DNA of 64,000 nucleotides from an uncultured Algibacter sp. (GTDB lineage Bacteria; Bacteroidota; Bacteroidia; Flavobacteriales; Flavobacteriaceae): NCBI GenBank assembly GCA_947502405.1, contig CANMZT010000004.1, positions 266,006 to 330,005 of the forward strand, read 5' to 3'. Shown piece by piece: positions 1 to 8,605 of this stretch (position 1 is its first letter; each line of letters starts with the position of its first letter). The notes under the pieces were generated by a model. It saw only the letters and a program-made list of their open reading frames with translations, ran no database searches and was not told where the DNA came from. The position numbers and the translations under genes were made by a program.

Positions 1-200
1 ATATCCCAAAATCAAATGTAATTATTTATTACACTGAAGATGGTAGCCAAATAGCATTAAGACCTAGTGGAACAGAACCTAAAATCAAATTCTATGTGAG
101 TGTTAATTCAGAATTGACTAGTACTAGTGATTTTAAAGCATTAGAAGCACAATTAGATTCCAAAGCCGAAACTATCCTTAAAGATATGAATCTCGTTTAG
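1..200 (+). CDS. Phosphohexose mutase (phosphoglucomutase/phosphomannomutase family), C-terminal end only
   Basis: The reading frame starting at base 3 runs open to TAG at 198-200 and encodes about 65 residues; the start lies outside the window. It contains the motif [12 protein letters not shown], which is the phosphate-binding loop of domain 4 in alpha-D-phosphohexomutases. These cytoplasmic enzymes interconvert sugar 1- and 6-phosphates. The ORF track misses it because it has no start codon here. Its stop overlaps the GTG start of the following ABC gene by one base, so the two genes are probably co-transcribed. The exact sugar substrate cannot be told from this fragment. Confidence 0.85.
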   Translation, partial: IPKSNVIIYYTEDGSQIALRPSGTEPKIKFYVSVNSELTSTSDFKALEAQLDSKAETILKDMNLV

Positions 201-2035
201 TGGGGCATTTTACCAACATATTAAAATATGCCAAACCTTATAAAAAATATGCCTTAGGGCATGTTATTTCAAATGTATTTTATGCATTATTTGGCACCTT
301 ATCATTTATTGCTTTAAAGCCTATGTTAGATGTCATTTTTGACAAAAAAACATTGGCTCCAAAATCCTTTCCTGAATTTAAAGGTTTAAATAATATAAAA
401 GATTATGCAGAGGATGCTCTAATCTACTACATGGATGATTTTACTGGTGGCGATAAATCTAAAGCCCTAGTTTTTGTAATTGGATTAATTATCTCTATGT
501 TTTTACTTAAAAATATTGCAGGGTATTTAGCAAACTACTTCATGGTATTTTTACGTAATGGTGTTATTAGAGATATAAGAAATAAAGTCTATAAAAAAAC
601 TGTTGATTTGCCATTATCCTTCTTTTCAGAGCAACGCAAAGGCGATATAATTGCACGAGTTACTGGTGATGTTAATGATTTGCAGTATTCCTTTTTGCCC
701 GTTTTAGAACTTATTGTCAGAGAACCCCTCACCATCATATTTACAATAATTGCAATGCTAATTATAAGCCCGCAATTAACATTATTCGTTTTTATCTTTA
801 TACCAATAATGAGTTTTATTATTTCAAGAATTGGAAAAAGCTTAAAACGTAAATCTACTCGTGTTCAAAGGGAGCAGGGTATTTTCTTATCTACACTCGA
901 AGAAACTTTAACGGGTTTACGTATTATAAAAGGCTTTAATGCAGAAAAGACATTTAATGATAAGTTTCAAGAGTCAACAAATCGCTCTTATCATTTTAGA
1001 AATAAATTATTAAATCGACAAAACCTAGCATCACCTACTAGTGAGATTCTTGGTATTTTAATGATTTCTGGGATCTTGTGGTACGGTGGAAATTTAATAC
1101 TTAGTGGAGATCAAAAATCTGTTCTAGATGGTAGTATGTTTTTAGTTTACCTTGGGCTTTCCTATCAAATTTTAACACCTGCAAAAGCAATCACTCGGGG
1201 TATCTATAATATAAAAAAGGGAGGTGCCGCTGCAGAACGTATTCAAGAAATCATAGATTCTCCAAATCCCATAAAAGACAAACCAAATGCAGTTGAAAAA
1301 TCTGGATTTGAAAAAAATATAGAATTCAAAAACATCTCTTTCAAATATGAAGATGAATATGTTTTAAAAAACTTCTCATTAACTATTCCAAAAGGTAAAA
1401 CAGTGGCTTTAGTGGGGCAGTCTGGTAGCGGTAAATCAACGATCGCTAACCTCATAACGCGTTTTTACCATGTTAATGAAGGAGAAATTTTAATTGATGG
1501 CTTAAATATTAATGATTTAACCACGAGTTCTCTAAGAAATCAACTCGGTATAGTTACGCAAGATGCTATTCTTTTTAATGACACCATAGTCAATAATCTA
1601 AAACTTGGAAAACAAGATGCCACTGATGAAGATGTTATTGAAGCTTTAAAAATTGCTAACGCCTGGGAATTTGTTAAAGATTTACCTCAAGGTATTGAAA
1701 CGAATATAGGAGACGCTGGTAGCAAACTATCTGGAGGGCAAAAACAACGTTTAAGTATTGCCAGAGCAGTATTGAAAAGCCCACCCATTATGATTTTAGA
1801 TGAGGCAACCTCAGCTCTGGATACAGAAAGTGAACGCGTCGTTCAATTGGCTTTAGAAAACATGATGAAAAACAGAACATCAATAGTTATAGCACATAGA
1901 CTATCAACCATCCAAAACGCTGATAATATTGTGGTATTAAATAAAGGCGAAATTGTAGAACAAGGAAAACATGACGAGCTTATTACCAAAAAAGGAGTCT
2001 ACAAAAAGCTTGTTGACATGCAAAGCTTAGATTAA
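200..2035 (+). CDS. ABC transporter, fused permease and ATPase (MsbA-like exporter)
   Basis: A 611-residue half-transporter in which a six-helix membrane domain (about residues 1-330) precedes an ATP-binding domain (about 365-605). Walker A GQSGSGKST lies at about 406-414, signature LSGGQ at about 510, Walker B ILDEA at about 532 and the H-loop His at about 566, so the ATPase looks fully competent. Length and order fit the MsbA/lipid-exporter family, which works as a homodimer in the inner membrane; the substrate (lipid, glycolipid or drug) is inference. Translation starts at GTG 200, overlapping the upstream mutase stop by one base. A terminator follows at 2066. Confidence 0.9.
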   Translation: MGHFTNILKYAKPYKKYALGHVISNVFYALFGTLSFIALKPMLDVIFDKKTLAPKSFPEFKGLNNIKDYAEDALIYYMDDFTGGDKSKALVFVIGLIISMFLLKNIAGYLANYFMVFLRNGVIRDIRNKVYKKTVDLPLSFFSEQRKGDIIARVTGDVNDLQYSFLPVLELIVREPLTIIFTIIAMLIISPQLTLFVFIFIPIMSFIISRIGKSLKRKSTRVQREQGIFLSTLEETLTGLRIIKGFNAEKTFNDKFQESTNRSYHFRNKLLNRQNLASPTSEILGILMISGILWYGGNLILSGDQKSVLDGSMFLVYLGLSYQILTPAKAITRGIYNIKKGGAAAERIQEIIDSPNPIKDKPNAVEKSGFEKNIEFKNISFKYEDEYVLKNFSLTIPKGKTVALVGQSGSGKSTIANLITRFYHVNEGEILIDGLNINDLTTSSLRNQLGIVTQDAILFNDTIVNNLKLGKQDATDEDVIEALKIANAWEFVKDLPQGIETNIGDAGSKLSGGQKQRLSIARAVLKSPPIMILDEATSALDTESERVVQLALENMMKNRTSIVIAHRLSTIQNADNIVVLNKGEIVEQGKHDELITKKGVYKKLVDMQSLD

Positions 2036-2065
2036 ACGACCTTAGCCAATAATTTATATAAATAA

Positions 2066-2103
2066 AAAAAAGGATAGAGATTTGGGGGCGTCTATCCTTT
2101 TCC
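2066..2103 (+). terminator. Rho-independent terminator after the ABC transporter
   Basis: AAAAGGATAGA and TCTATCCTTTT form an 11-bp stem around a G-rich loop, followed by a short T run. It ends the mutase-ABC transcript. The rest of 2104-2319 is AT-rich and gene-free and presumably holds the sigma gene promoter; I see no clear box there. Confidence 0.8.
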
Positions 2104-2319
2104 GTTTCTGTTAGACTTGGGGAAGACTAACACATAAGTAGGTTTCTGATACAAACATAAAACATAAAAACTTATCTTACAAGAAAAAATGTATTTTATC
2201 GTATATTATATACACTTTATCGATTATATATATTTTAAATCCTTGATTTTCAGTGTTGTAAAATAATTAAAAAACACCATTAAACTTTTAGTATATTTAG
2301 TAGTCTAAAAACCAAACAA

Positions 2320-2868
2320 TTGTTTGTGATTGACGAAGCTCAACTTATAACTCAACTACAATCTAAAACTAATAAAAACGAAGCCTTTAAAGAACTCTTA
2401 AGTCTTTACAAGGAACGATTATATTGGCATATTAGAAATATTGTAAAATCGCATGATGACGCAGATGATGTGCTTCAGAATACATTCATCAAAATCTTTA
2501 GAAACATTGACAAATTTAAAGGAGATAGCAAATTATTTTCTTGGATGTATAGAATTGCTACTAATGAATCTATTACCTTCATTAACAAAAAAGCAAAACA
2601 GTTACAGATAACAAACGAAGAGATTCAGCAATTAGCAATAAACAATTTAGCATCAGATGTCTATTTTGAAGGTGACGCCATTCAATTAAAACTCCAGAAG
2701 GCTATATCTACATTACCAGAAAAACAACAATTGGTGTTTAATATGAAATATTTTGAAGATATAAAGTACAAAGATATGTCTGAAATTTTAGAAACTAGCG
2801 AAGGAGCTCTTAAAGCATCATACCATATTGCAGTAAAAAAAATAGAAGCGTATTTAATTGAGAATTAA
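2320..2868 (+). CDS. ECF-type RNA polymerase sigma factor
   Basis: A 182-residue sigma-70 family protein with region 2 (about residues 25-95, including the DDADDVLQNTFIKIF core and the DNA-melting segment) and region 4 (about 125-175, with a helix-turn-helix after LPEKQQLVFNMKYFE). It has only sigma2 and sigma4, as ECF factors do. The ORF starts at TTG 2320; a GTG two codons further on is equally possible. It heads a three-gene group with a small membrane protein and a Spy/CpxP-like secreted protein, the usual flavobacterial arrangement of sigma factor, anti-sigma candidate and envelope sensor. The upstream region lacks the CAAGTTTT-N11-GCATC promoter of the second sigma locus, so the two regulons look separate. 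Confidence 0.9.
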   Translation: MFVIDEAQLITQLQSKTNKNEAFKELLSLYKERLYWHIRNIVKSHDDADDVLQNTFIKIFRNIDKFKGDSKLFSWMYRIATNESITFINKKAKQLQITNEEIQQLAINNLASDVYFEGDAIQLKLQKAISTLPEKQQLVFNMKYFEDIKYKDMSEILETSEGALKASYHIAVKKIEAYLIEN

Positions 2869-2911
2869 ACCTTTCAAAAATTTATAAGTCAAATAAACAA
2901 GAGCATACAGA

Positions 2912-3421
2912 ATGAAAAACAAGAATCTACATAATATTAAATCATCAGGGTTTAAAGTTCCTAATGCCTATTTTGATACTTTTGAGAAAAAGATTCTTAA
3001 CAATATCGATGAGGCTCATAGCTTAAATAATATCAAATCTACAAGCTTTAAAGTACCAGAAAATTATTTTGATAGTATTGAAACGCGAATTACCGAAAGG
3101 ATATCAGAAGAAGTGCAGGAAACCAAAGTAATTTCACTAATCAACAAAAAAACGGTTATTTATATTTCAAGCATAGCTGCTGCTATTTTGATTTTGTTCA
3201 ATCTTTCTATTTTTGATAATAATCCATCTTTTGATAATTTAGAAACCGAAACTGTTGAAAATTATATCTTAGACGAAAATATAAGTTCTTATGAAATGGC
3301 ATCTTTATTTAGTACTGATCAACTTCATGAGAGCGATTTCATTGAACATGAATTTGATGAGGAAAATCTAAAAGAATATCTATTAAATAATGCTGATATT
3401 GAGGCTTTAATGTTAGAATAA
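2912..3421 (+). CDS. Single-pass membrane protein, putative anti-sigma factor, with duplicated N-terminal motif
   Basis: A 169-residue protein with a soluble N-terminal half, one hydrophobic segment at about residues 79-101 and an acidic C-terminal tail. The N-terminal half contains two copies of a 20-residue unit: NIKSSGFKVPNAYFDTFEKK and NIKSTSFKVPENYFDSIETR. Repeated FKVPxxYFD motifs preceding one transmembrane helix are common in flavobacterial proteins encoded next to ECF sigma genes. Its position 43 bp after the sigma gene and its topology suggest that the cytoplasmic half binds the sigma factor. This is inferred from context; no zinc-finger anti-sigma motif is present. Confidence 0.6.
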   Translation: MKNKNLHNIKSSGFKVPNAYFDTFEKKILNNIDEAHSLNNIKSTSFKVPENYFDSIETRITERISEEVQETKVISLINKKTVIYISSIAAAILILFNLSIFDNNPSFDNLETETVENYILDENISSYEMASLFSTDQLHESDFIEHEFDEENLKEYLLNNADIEALMLE

Positions 3422-3432
3422 CACTTAAAAAA

Positions 3433-3873
3433 ATGAAAAAGATAATACTTATAGCAATATGTTTTGTGTCGTTTACTGTGATGGCTCAAAAAGATAAAAG
3501 AGAACAAATAAAAGCCTTAAAAATAGCCTTTATTACAGAACAGCTCAATTTATCTGAGAAAGAATCACAAGCATTCTGGCCAGTTTACAACGCTTTTGAA
3601 CAAGAAAAGAATAATATTAGGTTTAAAGAAATGAGAGCCATCAGAAAAGAAATCAAAGAAAACCTAGATACTATGACTGATGTTGAAGCTAATGCGCTTA
3701 TTGAACGATTAAATAAAGCAGAAAACAGCATGCATAATTTAAGGATGGAATTACCTAAAAAACTATCTAATATTATACCAGCAAAGAAAATAATTAAACT
3801 CAAAGTTGCAGAGGAAGATTTTAAAAAGAAAATGCTCAATGAGTTAAAAAAACGTAAAAAAGAGAGAGGTTAG
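3433..3873 (+). CDS. Spy/CpxP-like periplasmic protein, sensor of ECF sigma factor
   Basis: A 146-residue protein with a cleavable signal peptide (MKKIILIAICFVSFTVMAQ) and an almost wholly helical, highly charged mature part ending in lysine-rich sequence. The segment LNLSEKESQAFWPVYNAFEQ resembles the LTxxQ-like helices of Spy/CpxP periplasmic proteins, and close relatives in Flavobacteriaceae are annotated as sensors of ECF-type sigma factors. It lies 11 bp after the putative anti-sigma gene, so all three genes are probably one transcript. A role in sensing envelope stress or metals is inference from family and context. The stop codon sits at the centre of the terminator palindrome. Confidence 0.7.
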   Translation: MKKIILIAICFVSFTVMAQKDKREQIKALKIAFITEQLNLSEKESQAFWPVYNAFEQEKNNIRFKEMRAIRKEIKENLDTMTDVEANALIERLNKAENSMHNLRMELPKKLSNIIPAKKIIKLKVAEEDFKKKMLNELKKRKKERG

Positions 3874-3889
3874 CTAACCTCTCTCTTTT
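3858..3889. terminator. Bidirectional terminator between convergent genes
   Basis: A perfect 32-bp palindrome centred between 3873 and 3874 (core AGAGAGAGGTTAG mirrored), flanked by A and T runs on either side, so it can end transcription from both directions. The TAG stop of the plus-strand gene forms part of the apex. It separates the sigma operon from the minus-strand T9SS gene. Confidence 0.85.
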
Positions 3890-3907
3890 TTTAAAACTAA
3901 TTTAAAA

Positions 3908-5047
3908 TTAGTCTTTAATTATTTTTTTTGAAACAATTCCCCCTGAATCGAGTTTAATACTCATTAAATAAAGTCCTTTTGATAAATTACTAACATCTAT
4001 CATCAAATCAGATGTTGTTAGTATTTTACTACCTGTAGCATCAAATACATCTATTTTCCGAATAGCTTCTGAAGATTTAATATTTACAAAATCCGTTGAT
4101 GGATTAGGATATATATCCATAGAAATCTCCTTCTTTAAAGCCTTATTCAAGCTTAATACATTATTGTAATCATATGTCGTTCTGTAATTGTTTGTGCTAG
4201 TTTCAGAAAGTATTTTATTAAAGTACGGATAATCTTCGTATAGATATTCCAATCCATATTTATCGGCGAAAGGATTATCAAAACCACTCATTAAAGCTGT
4301 CATGTCATAAGCATAAGTAATTGTTTCATCTCCACCACCTCCTCCAACAAATGTATCAGTCTCAGATATTCTATTTCCATTACCATCTACCGCATATGTA
4401 GTAGTAAATGCCTCTTCCCAAGCCATACCGTTTCTAATATCGTATTTCACAGATGCTATTCTATTATTACCATCGTAGGTAAAACTATCTCTACCTTCCA
4501 AAACCCAAGTAGACCCATTCCACTCTTCTTCAATAATTTCATCAATTGTGCCATTACCATTATAGGATATGGTAGATTGAAACGTATTTGTCCAAACAGA
4601 ACCGTCGTAATCCTCAGAAAAACCCCCTGTTAATGTTGTACCAGAATATGAAATTGTTGATCTTGACTCCGCAACCCAAGCCCCAGTATCCCAAGTATAA
4701 CTTTCAATTAAAGACAAATCATCATTCCCATTATAAGTGTATACAGTTCTTTCTAAGTTTTCATACATACCAGTTGATGAATTATAACTCTGATAAATCT
4801 CAACAGTTACCTTATTACTTCCGTTATAGGTATAAATAGTTTTTCCAAATGCTTCCCAATTTAAGCCATTCCAAAAAAAATCTGTTTCGGTTTTTAAATT
4901 ACCATTTTCATATTCGTAGTTAGAACCTGAACTGTTCATCCAAGTACCTCCACCAATATCTACTTCTTCAATAGAGGATAAGAGTTGGTTTTGACCATAA
5001 CAGATAGCAGAGAGCGTTAATAAACACAGTATTGTAATTTTTTTCAT
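3908..5047 (-). CDS. Secreted T9SS cargo protein with repetitive beta-rich body
   Basis: A 379-residue protein with a signal peptide (about residues 1-18), a middle made of repeated YTYNGN/ISYSGT-type strands with many Trp-Asn-Gly turns, and a C-terminal type A T9SS sorting domain of about 70 residues beginning DIYPNPSTDFVNI and ending KKIIKD. The repeats look like a degenerate YD/MORN-type beta structure of about 30-35 residues per unit. It should be exported by Sec, moved across the outer membrane by T9SS, and anchored or released. Function is unknown; adhesion or surface display is only a guess. It appears monocistronic. Confidence 0.8.
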   Translation of the reverse strand: MKKITILCLLTLSAICYGQNQLLSSIEEVDIGGGTWMNSSGSNYEYENGNLKTETDFFWNGLNWEAFGKTIYTYNGSNKVTVEIYQSYNSSTGMYENLERTVYTYNGNDDLSLIESYTWDTGAWVAESRSTISYSGTTLTGGFSEDYDGSVWTNTFQSTISYNGNGTIDEIIEEEWNGSTWVLEGRDSFTYDGNNRIASVKYDIRNGMAWEEAFTTTYAVDGNGNRISETDTFVGGGGGDETITYAYDMTALMSGFDNPFADKYGLEYLYEDYPYFNKILSETSTNNYRTTYDYNNVLSLNKALKKEISMDIYPNPSTDFVNIKSSEAIRKIDVFDATGSKILTTSDLMIDVSNLSKGLYLMSIKLDSGGIVSKKIIKD

Positions 5048-5153
5048 AATATTTAAGGTTTTTAATTTGATTAATTAACTAACTTAAATGTATAAAAAAT
5101 ACCTACCATATTAAAAAACAAGCAGTTAAGTGTTGTTTTTTTAGATGAAGTGA

Positions 5154-6242
5154 TTATTTAAAAAGTAATTTTGATATTTTTCCTGCTCCAGCGGAATAAG
5201 CCACAGAATCATTTAAAAACCGAATGGTATAAAAACCTTGATCACTTAAATGTTTCCATGTAGTTCCAGAATCACTACTATAATCGATGCCTTTAAAACC
5301 AATAGCCACCAATTCTTTTCCGTTTCTGTTAGGAATATATTGCACGCAACTTCTATATCCTGGGTTTTGATTTTCAGCCACTAACTCCCAAGTTTTACCA
5401 CCATCTTTTGTTCTTATCTTATTAGCAAAATTATCATCTGGCTTGGTATAATCTCCTCCAATAGCAAATCCGTTTAATTCATCATAAAAGTCAATGGAAT
5501 AAATGCCCTCAGTATCTTTTTCTTTAACTATTGGCGTATCAAAGACTTCCCAAGTTTTTCCTTTATCTGGCGAATAATAAACTCTTCCTGCAGTAGTAGC
5601 TACCCAAGTATTATTACCAACTATTGCAATATTAGTATCGCTTGCAGCAAATGCACCTTCATTTTCTAAACCTTTTGGTAAATCATTACATGATAATTTT
5701 TCCCAAGTATTTCCTCCATCTCGGGTAATAATAACACTTAAACACCCATCAGTTGAATCTCCAATTGCTATTCCTTCGTCTTCATTCCAGAATTCCATCG
5801 AATCGTAAAAAACATTAGGATGTGATTCTTTATATACCACTTTATTCTTTTTTAAGTCTGCGTCAAGTTTATAAAGTAAAGCTGGGGATCCAATAGTAAT
5901 ACCAAACCCTGCCTTTTTAGTGACACCAAGCGCTCTAAAATTTAGTTTCAAAGTATCATTCGATAAGTTTATTTTATGATTATAAAATGCTTTTCCTTTT
6001 AACGAATCTACATGCTTAAAAATAGAATTCGGAAAGATGATTCCAAATTCGCCTGTTGATGTTAAATATGCTGGAGCAGAAAATTCAGATTCAATAATTT
6101 CTAGGGCACGAACATTTAGAGTAGAATCTTGAACAAGTGTTTCTATTTCAACTTTATTAAATCCTTTTGATGAAACTTTATCTTCATTTACTGCTGAAAA
6201 TAAAAATATTAAGGAGAATACTAATAAAATAAACTGTTTCAT
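5154..6242 (-). CDS. Secreted Asp-box (BNR)/YCF48-like beta-propeller protein
   Basis: A 362-residue protein with an N-terminal signal peptide and at least four Asp-box turns of the SxDxGxTW type: TRDGGNTWEKL, SPDKGKTWEVF, RTKDGGKTWELV and SSDSGTTWKHL. Such repeats build sortilin/YCF48-type beta-propellers. Flavobacterial relatives are often labelled oxidoreductase, which the sequence does not support. It has no T9SS domain and no lipobox Cys, so it is probably periplasmic. The strong terminator at 6266-6298 separates it from the SCO operon upstream, so it probably has its own promoter. Confidence 0.75.
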   Translation of the reverse strand: MKQFILLVFSLIFLFSAVNEDKVSSKGFNKVEIETLVQDSTLNVRALEIIESEFSAPAYLTSTGEFGIIFPNSIFKHVDSLKGKAFYNHKINLSNDTLKLNFRALGVTKKAGFGITIGSPALLYKLDADLKKNKVVYKESHPNVFYDSMEFWNEDEGIAIGDSTDGCLSVIITRDGGNTWEKLSCNDLPKGLENEGAFAASDTNIAIVGNNTWVATTAGRVYYSPDKGKTWEVFDTPIVKEKDTEGIYSIDFYDELNGFAIGGDYTKPDDNFANKIRTKDGGKTWELVAENQNPGYRSCVQYIPNRNGKELVAIGFKGIDYSSDSGTTWKHLSDQGFYTIRFLNDSVAYSAGAGKISKLLFK

Positions 6243-6265
6243 AATCTTAAATTTCCTTAAAAATA

Positions 6266-6298
6266 GAAAAGCTTCATGAATAAATCATGAAGCTTTTC
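6266..6298 (-). terminator. Terminator of the YHYH-MORN-SCO transcript
   Basis: GAAAAGCTTCATGA and TCATGAAGCTTTTC form a perfect 14-bp stem with a 5-base loop, followed on the minus strand by a T-rich tract. It lies 56 bp after the SCO stop codon. Confidence 0.85.
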
Positions 6299-6353
6299 AT
6301 CAAAATGTTCTCAATATTTTTCAATAAAGAAAAAAATAGAACTATTAATCAAA

Positions 6354-6989
6354 TCAAACCTCTTTCATTAATATCTCTACGTGTCGCTTCAATCGCTCTA
6401 CATCTACTGGCAACGTACCATTATAAACACCCCTTATATACCCTTGTTTATCAACTAAAATAAAGTTTTCAGTATGAATAAAATTACTTTCATCTTGAGT
6501 TTTAGTAAAATCCTCATCTGCAAAATATCCTTTCCTTGCAATATCATAAAGTTCATCTTTATCACCAGTTACCAAATGCCATTTCTCAGAATTTACATGG
6601 TATTTTTCAGCATACTTTTTTAATAAAGGAATTGAATCTCTCCAGGGCATAACTGTATGAGAAAGCAACATAATATCATGCTTCTTTTTATAGGCTTCTT
6701 GAATAGCTTGCATGTTTTTAGTGAGTTTCGGACAAATACCAGGGCAACTTGTAAAAAAGAAATCTGCTATATATATTTTACCTTTAAATGTACTATTGTT
6801 GACTTCTTCTTCATTTTGATTTATAAATGAAAACTCAGGAATCTTATGCCTTGGTGTATTCCATTCTGGAGTAAATTCAGCCGAATTAAAATATGGCAGT
6901 TTTGTGATTTCAGCAGAAGCTGATTCTTTTGATTTGCTTTTACATGAAAAAAATGATATGGCAATCAAAACAATGAAAATAAATTTCAT
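6354..6989 (-). CDS. SCO family (SCO1/SenC/PrrC) copper-binding lipoprotein
   Basis: A thioredoxin-fold protein that delivers copper to cytochrome oxidase or acts as a thiol reductase. It has the CxxxC copper site (TSCPGICPKL) and the distal His in FIHTENFILVDKQG, so all three metal ligands are present. I start at the internal ATG 6989, which gives 211 residues beginning MKFIFIVLIAISFFSCK, a textbook lipoprotein signal. The track start at 7055 adds 22 residues that overlap the MORN gene and read through a dispersed repeat fragment. It is the last gene of the YHYH-MORN-SCO unit, so its copper chemistry may serve that locus rather than the cbb3 locus 40 kb away. Confidence 0.88.
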   Translation of the reverse strand: MKFIFIVLIAISFFSCKSKSKESASAEITKLPYFNSAEFTPEWNTPRHKIPEFSFINQNEEEVNNSTFKGKIYIADFFFTSCPGICPKLTKNMQAIQEAYKKKHDIMLLSHTVMPWRDSIPLLKKYAEKYHVNSEKWHLVTGDKDELYDIARKGYFADEDFTKTQDESNFIHTENFILVDKQGYIRGVYNGTLPVDVERLKRHVEILMKEV

Positions 6990-7003
6990 TTTAACCAATA
7001 TAT

Positions 7004-7031
7004 TGCTTCCTTCCTTCGCAGGAATGACAGG
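7004..7031. repeat. Fragment of a dispersed palindromic repeat
   Basis: On the minus strand this reads CCTGTCATTCCTGCGAAGG followed by AAGGAAGC. CTGTCATTCCTGCGAAGGCAGGAA is a frequent dispersed short repeat in Flavobacteriaceae genomes (my recollection, not searched). It covers the end of the MORN gene and the region before the SCO gene. Confidence 0.5.
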
Positions 7032-7032
7032 A

Positions 7033-7602
7033 TTATTCAATTTCATCTTTATCAACCGTTACTGTATAACATTTTTTTAAACCAATTAACCCAAATCGTT
7101 CGCCATTAACAACCTCATAATTGGCCTTAATACTTCCATCTGGTTTCCATAAGCGTTGGCTTCCTACTTCCTTTCCATTTTCATAATTAAAATCCCTAAA
7201 TAGAAGTCCATCTAAATACCATTCCTTTACATTGCCATGAAATTCGCCTTTATTATTAAAATGGTATTCAAATTTCAGATTACCATTGTCCCACCAAGCT
7301 TTATGTATTCCTGTTTTAATTCCTTCAGTATAAAATCTTTCAACAACTAATATTCCATCTATATTCCACTGTTTTTCTTTGCCTTCTTTTAAACCACTTT
7401 TGTAAAATACTTCAGATTGTAATTTGCCATCAGAAAATGAACTTACTACCTTACCAGTAAAAGGTTTTTCTTTAAATTCTAAAACACCATTATTTAAATT
7501 TAGTTGTTTATTAGAAATATCTAAAGTTATAGTCTCTTGCTTTTCGCATGAGGCAGCAATTAAAAATAGGAGAACGATATTTAGAGCAACTAAAAACCTC
7601 AA
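7033..7602 (-). CDS. MORN-repeat lipoprotein (YwqK-like)
   Basis: A 189-residue protein beginning with a lipoprotein signal (MRFLVALNIVLLFLIAASCEK) and built of about six MORN_2-type units of 22-24 residues, such as GLKEGKEKQWNIDG, GIKTGIHKAWWDNG and GEFHGNVKEWYLDG. Family members are often named YwqK antitoxins, but nothing here suggests a toxin pair. The start is TTG at 7602, directly abutting the stop of the YHYH gene, so the two are translationally linked. It is the second gene of the YHYH-MORN-SCO unit. MORN units usually form elongated beta hairpins; partner and role are unknown. Confidence 0.8.
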   Translation of the reverse strand: MRFLVALNIVLLFLIAASCEKQETITLDISNKQLNLNNGVLEFKEKPFTGKVVSSFSDGKLQSEVFYKSGLKEGKEKQWNIDGILVVERFYTEGIKTGIHKAWWDNGNLKFEYHFNNKGEFHGNVKEWYLDGLLFRDFNYENGKEVGSQRLWKPDGSIKANYEVVNGERFGLIGLKKCYTVTVDKDEIE

Positions 7603-8406
7603 CTAGCGAGAAATATTTCCAGGTGTACCAAAAAAGCCATTACCATTCAAATACGGGTCTTCACTGGTAATATGGTAATGATAAATACCATCAGGAAAAT
7701 CTGCAGTTGCTCCAGTATGGCCATGATAATCATCTAAATCGCTATTTGTTATTGTGTTACCATTTTCTTGAGGTCCATACACCGGAAAGCCATCTGCCAA
7801 CAAACCTAAAAAAACATCTTCACCAAATTGTTCTGTTAAAAAAGTAGGCTCTATATGATAATGATAGTTTCCTTGTCCTGCTGGATGCCCTAAATACTGA
7901 TCGAAAGAGTTAATTTCCCTAGTTAATGGCGAACCCCCAGCAGCATACTGATTAAAAAACACAACACCATTTCTAGAAATACCAATAGGCCCCATTGGAG
8001 TAGCCTCTTTATTAGCGGCTTCTTCTGGATTTAAGGATATTGTAAACACGATATTTTGAGCAGAAATTCTATTAGGGTTTATTCTAAAGTTTGAATTGGT
8101 ACCATTATAGGCTTCATACAAAGGGTTATCTGTTGGCCAATACGGACTTTTATGATTCGGTAAATCTTGCGTTGTAAATGTTACTGTATTACCGTTTACA
8201 GCATAAGACAATCCTGTGCCTTCAAACTTTGATAAGATATTACTGATATCATAATCTGTATCAGTTTGTTCCTCCATTTCTTCTTGTTCTTGTTCCTCTT
8301 CTAGAATAGTTTCATCAGAATCATCACTACTACAAGAATGAAGCGTTATTGAGAATAGAAGTAAAATACAAATAGTTGCAGTTGGTATTGTAAATAGATT
8401 TTTCAT
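7603..8406 (-). CDS. YHYH domain lipoprotein
   Basis: A 267-residue protein with a lipoprotein signal (Cys in SITLHSCSSDDSD), an acidic Glu-rich linker at about 30-48 and a YHYH domain. The name-giving motifs appear twice, as GNYHYHIEP and GIYHYHITS, with DGFPVYGP between them. The clustered His and Tyr residues could bind a metal, but the family has no firmly established biochemical function that I know of. It is followed without a gap by the MORN gene. Its sigma-type promoter lies at 8566-8589, giving a leader of roughly 150 bases. Confidence 0.85.
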   Translation of the reverse strand: MKNLFTIPTATICILLLFSITLHSCSSDDSDETILEEEQEQEEMEEQTDTDYDISNILSKFEGTGLSYAVNGNTVTFTTQDLPNHKSPYWPTDNPLYEAYNGTNSNFRINPNRISAQNIVFTISLNPEEAANKEATPMGPIGISRNGVVFFNQYAAGGSPLTREINSFDQYLGHPAGQGNYHYHIEPTFLTEQFGEDVFLGLLADGFPVYGPQENGNTITNSDLDDYHGHTGATADFPDGIYHYHITSEDPYLNGNGFFGTPGNISR

Positions 8407-8565
8407 AGCTTTTGATTTAAAATAGATAAACTTTTGGTTAATTACACAAATTACAAATTAAAACTACATTTAATATGAGTATAATAATTACTATTATTAA
8501 GATAATTACAACCAAAGGTTTTTTCTTGATTTTCATGAGGCCCAATATTAATAACTGTATATATA

Positions 8566-8589
8566 GATGTTTTTTTAACCTAAAACTTG
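8566..8589 (-). promoter_or_regulatory. ECF promoter for YHYH-MORN-SCO (CAAGTTTT-N11-ACATC)
   Basis: On the minus strand GCGCAAGTTTT is followed by 11 bases and then ACATCTATA. It is the fifth and least perfect member of the promoter set found before every transcription unit of this sigma locus. It lies just downstream of the preceding gene's stop and about 160 bp before the YHYH start. Confidence 0.65.
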
Positions 8590-8605
8590 CGCTTGGTTTA
8601 AAAAA

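Noticed and set aside
7033-7602. MORN lipoprotein as an antitoxin (family name YwqK antitoxin)
   Set aside because: It has a lipoprotein signal and no toxin gene adjoins it; the family name is not evidence of such a role.
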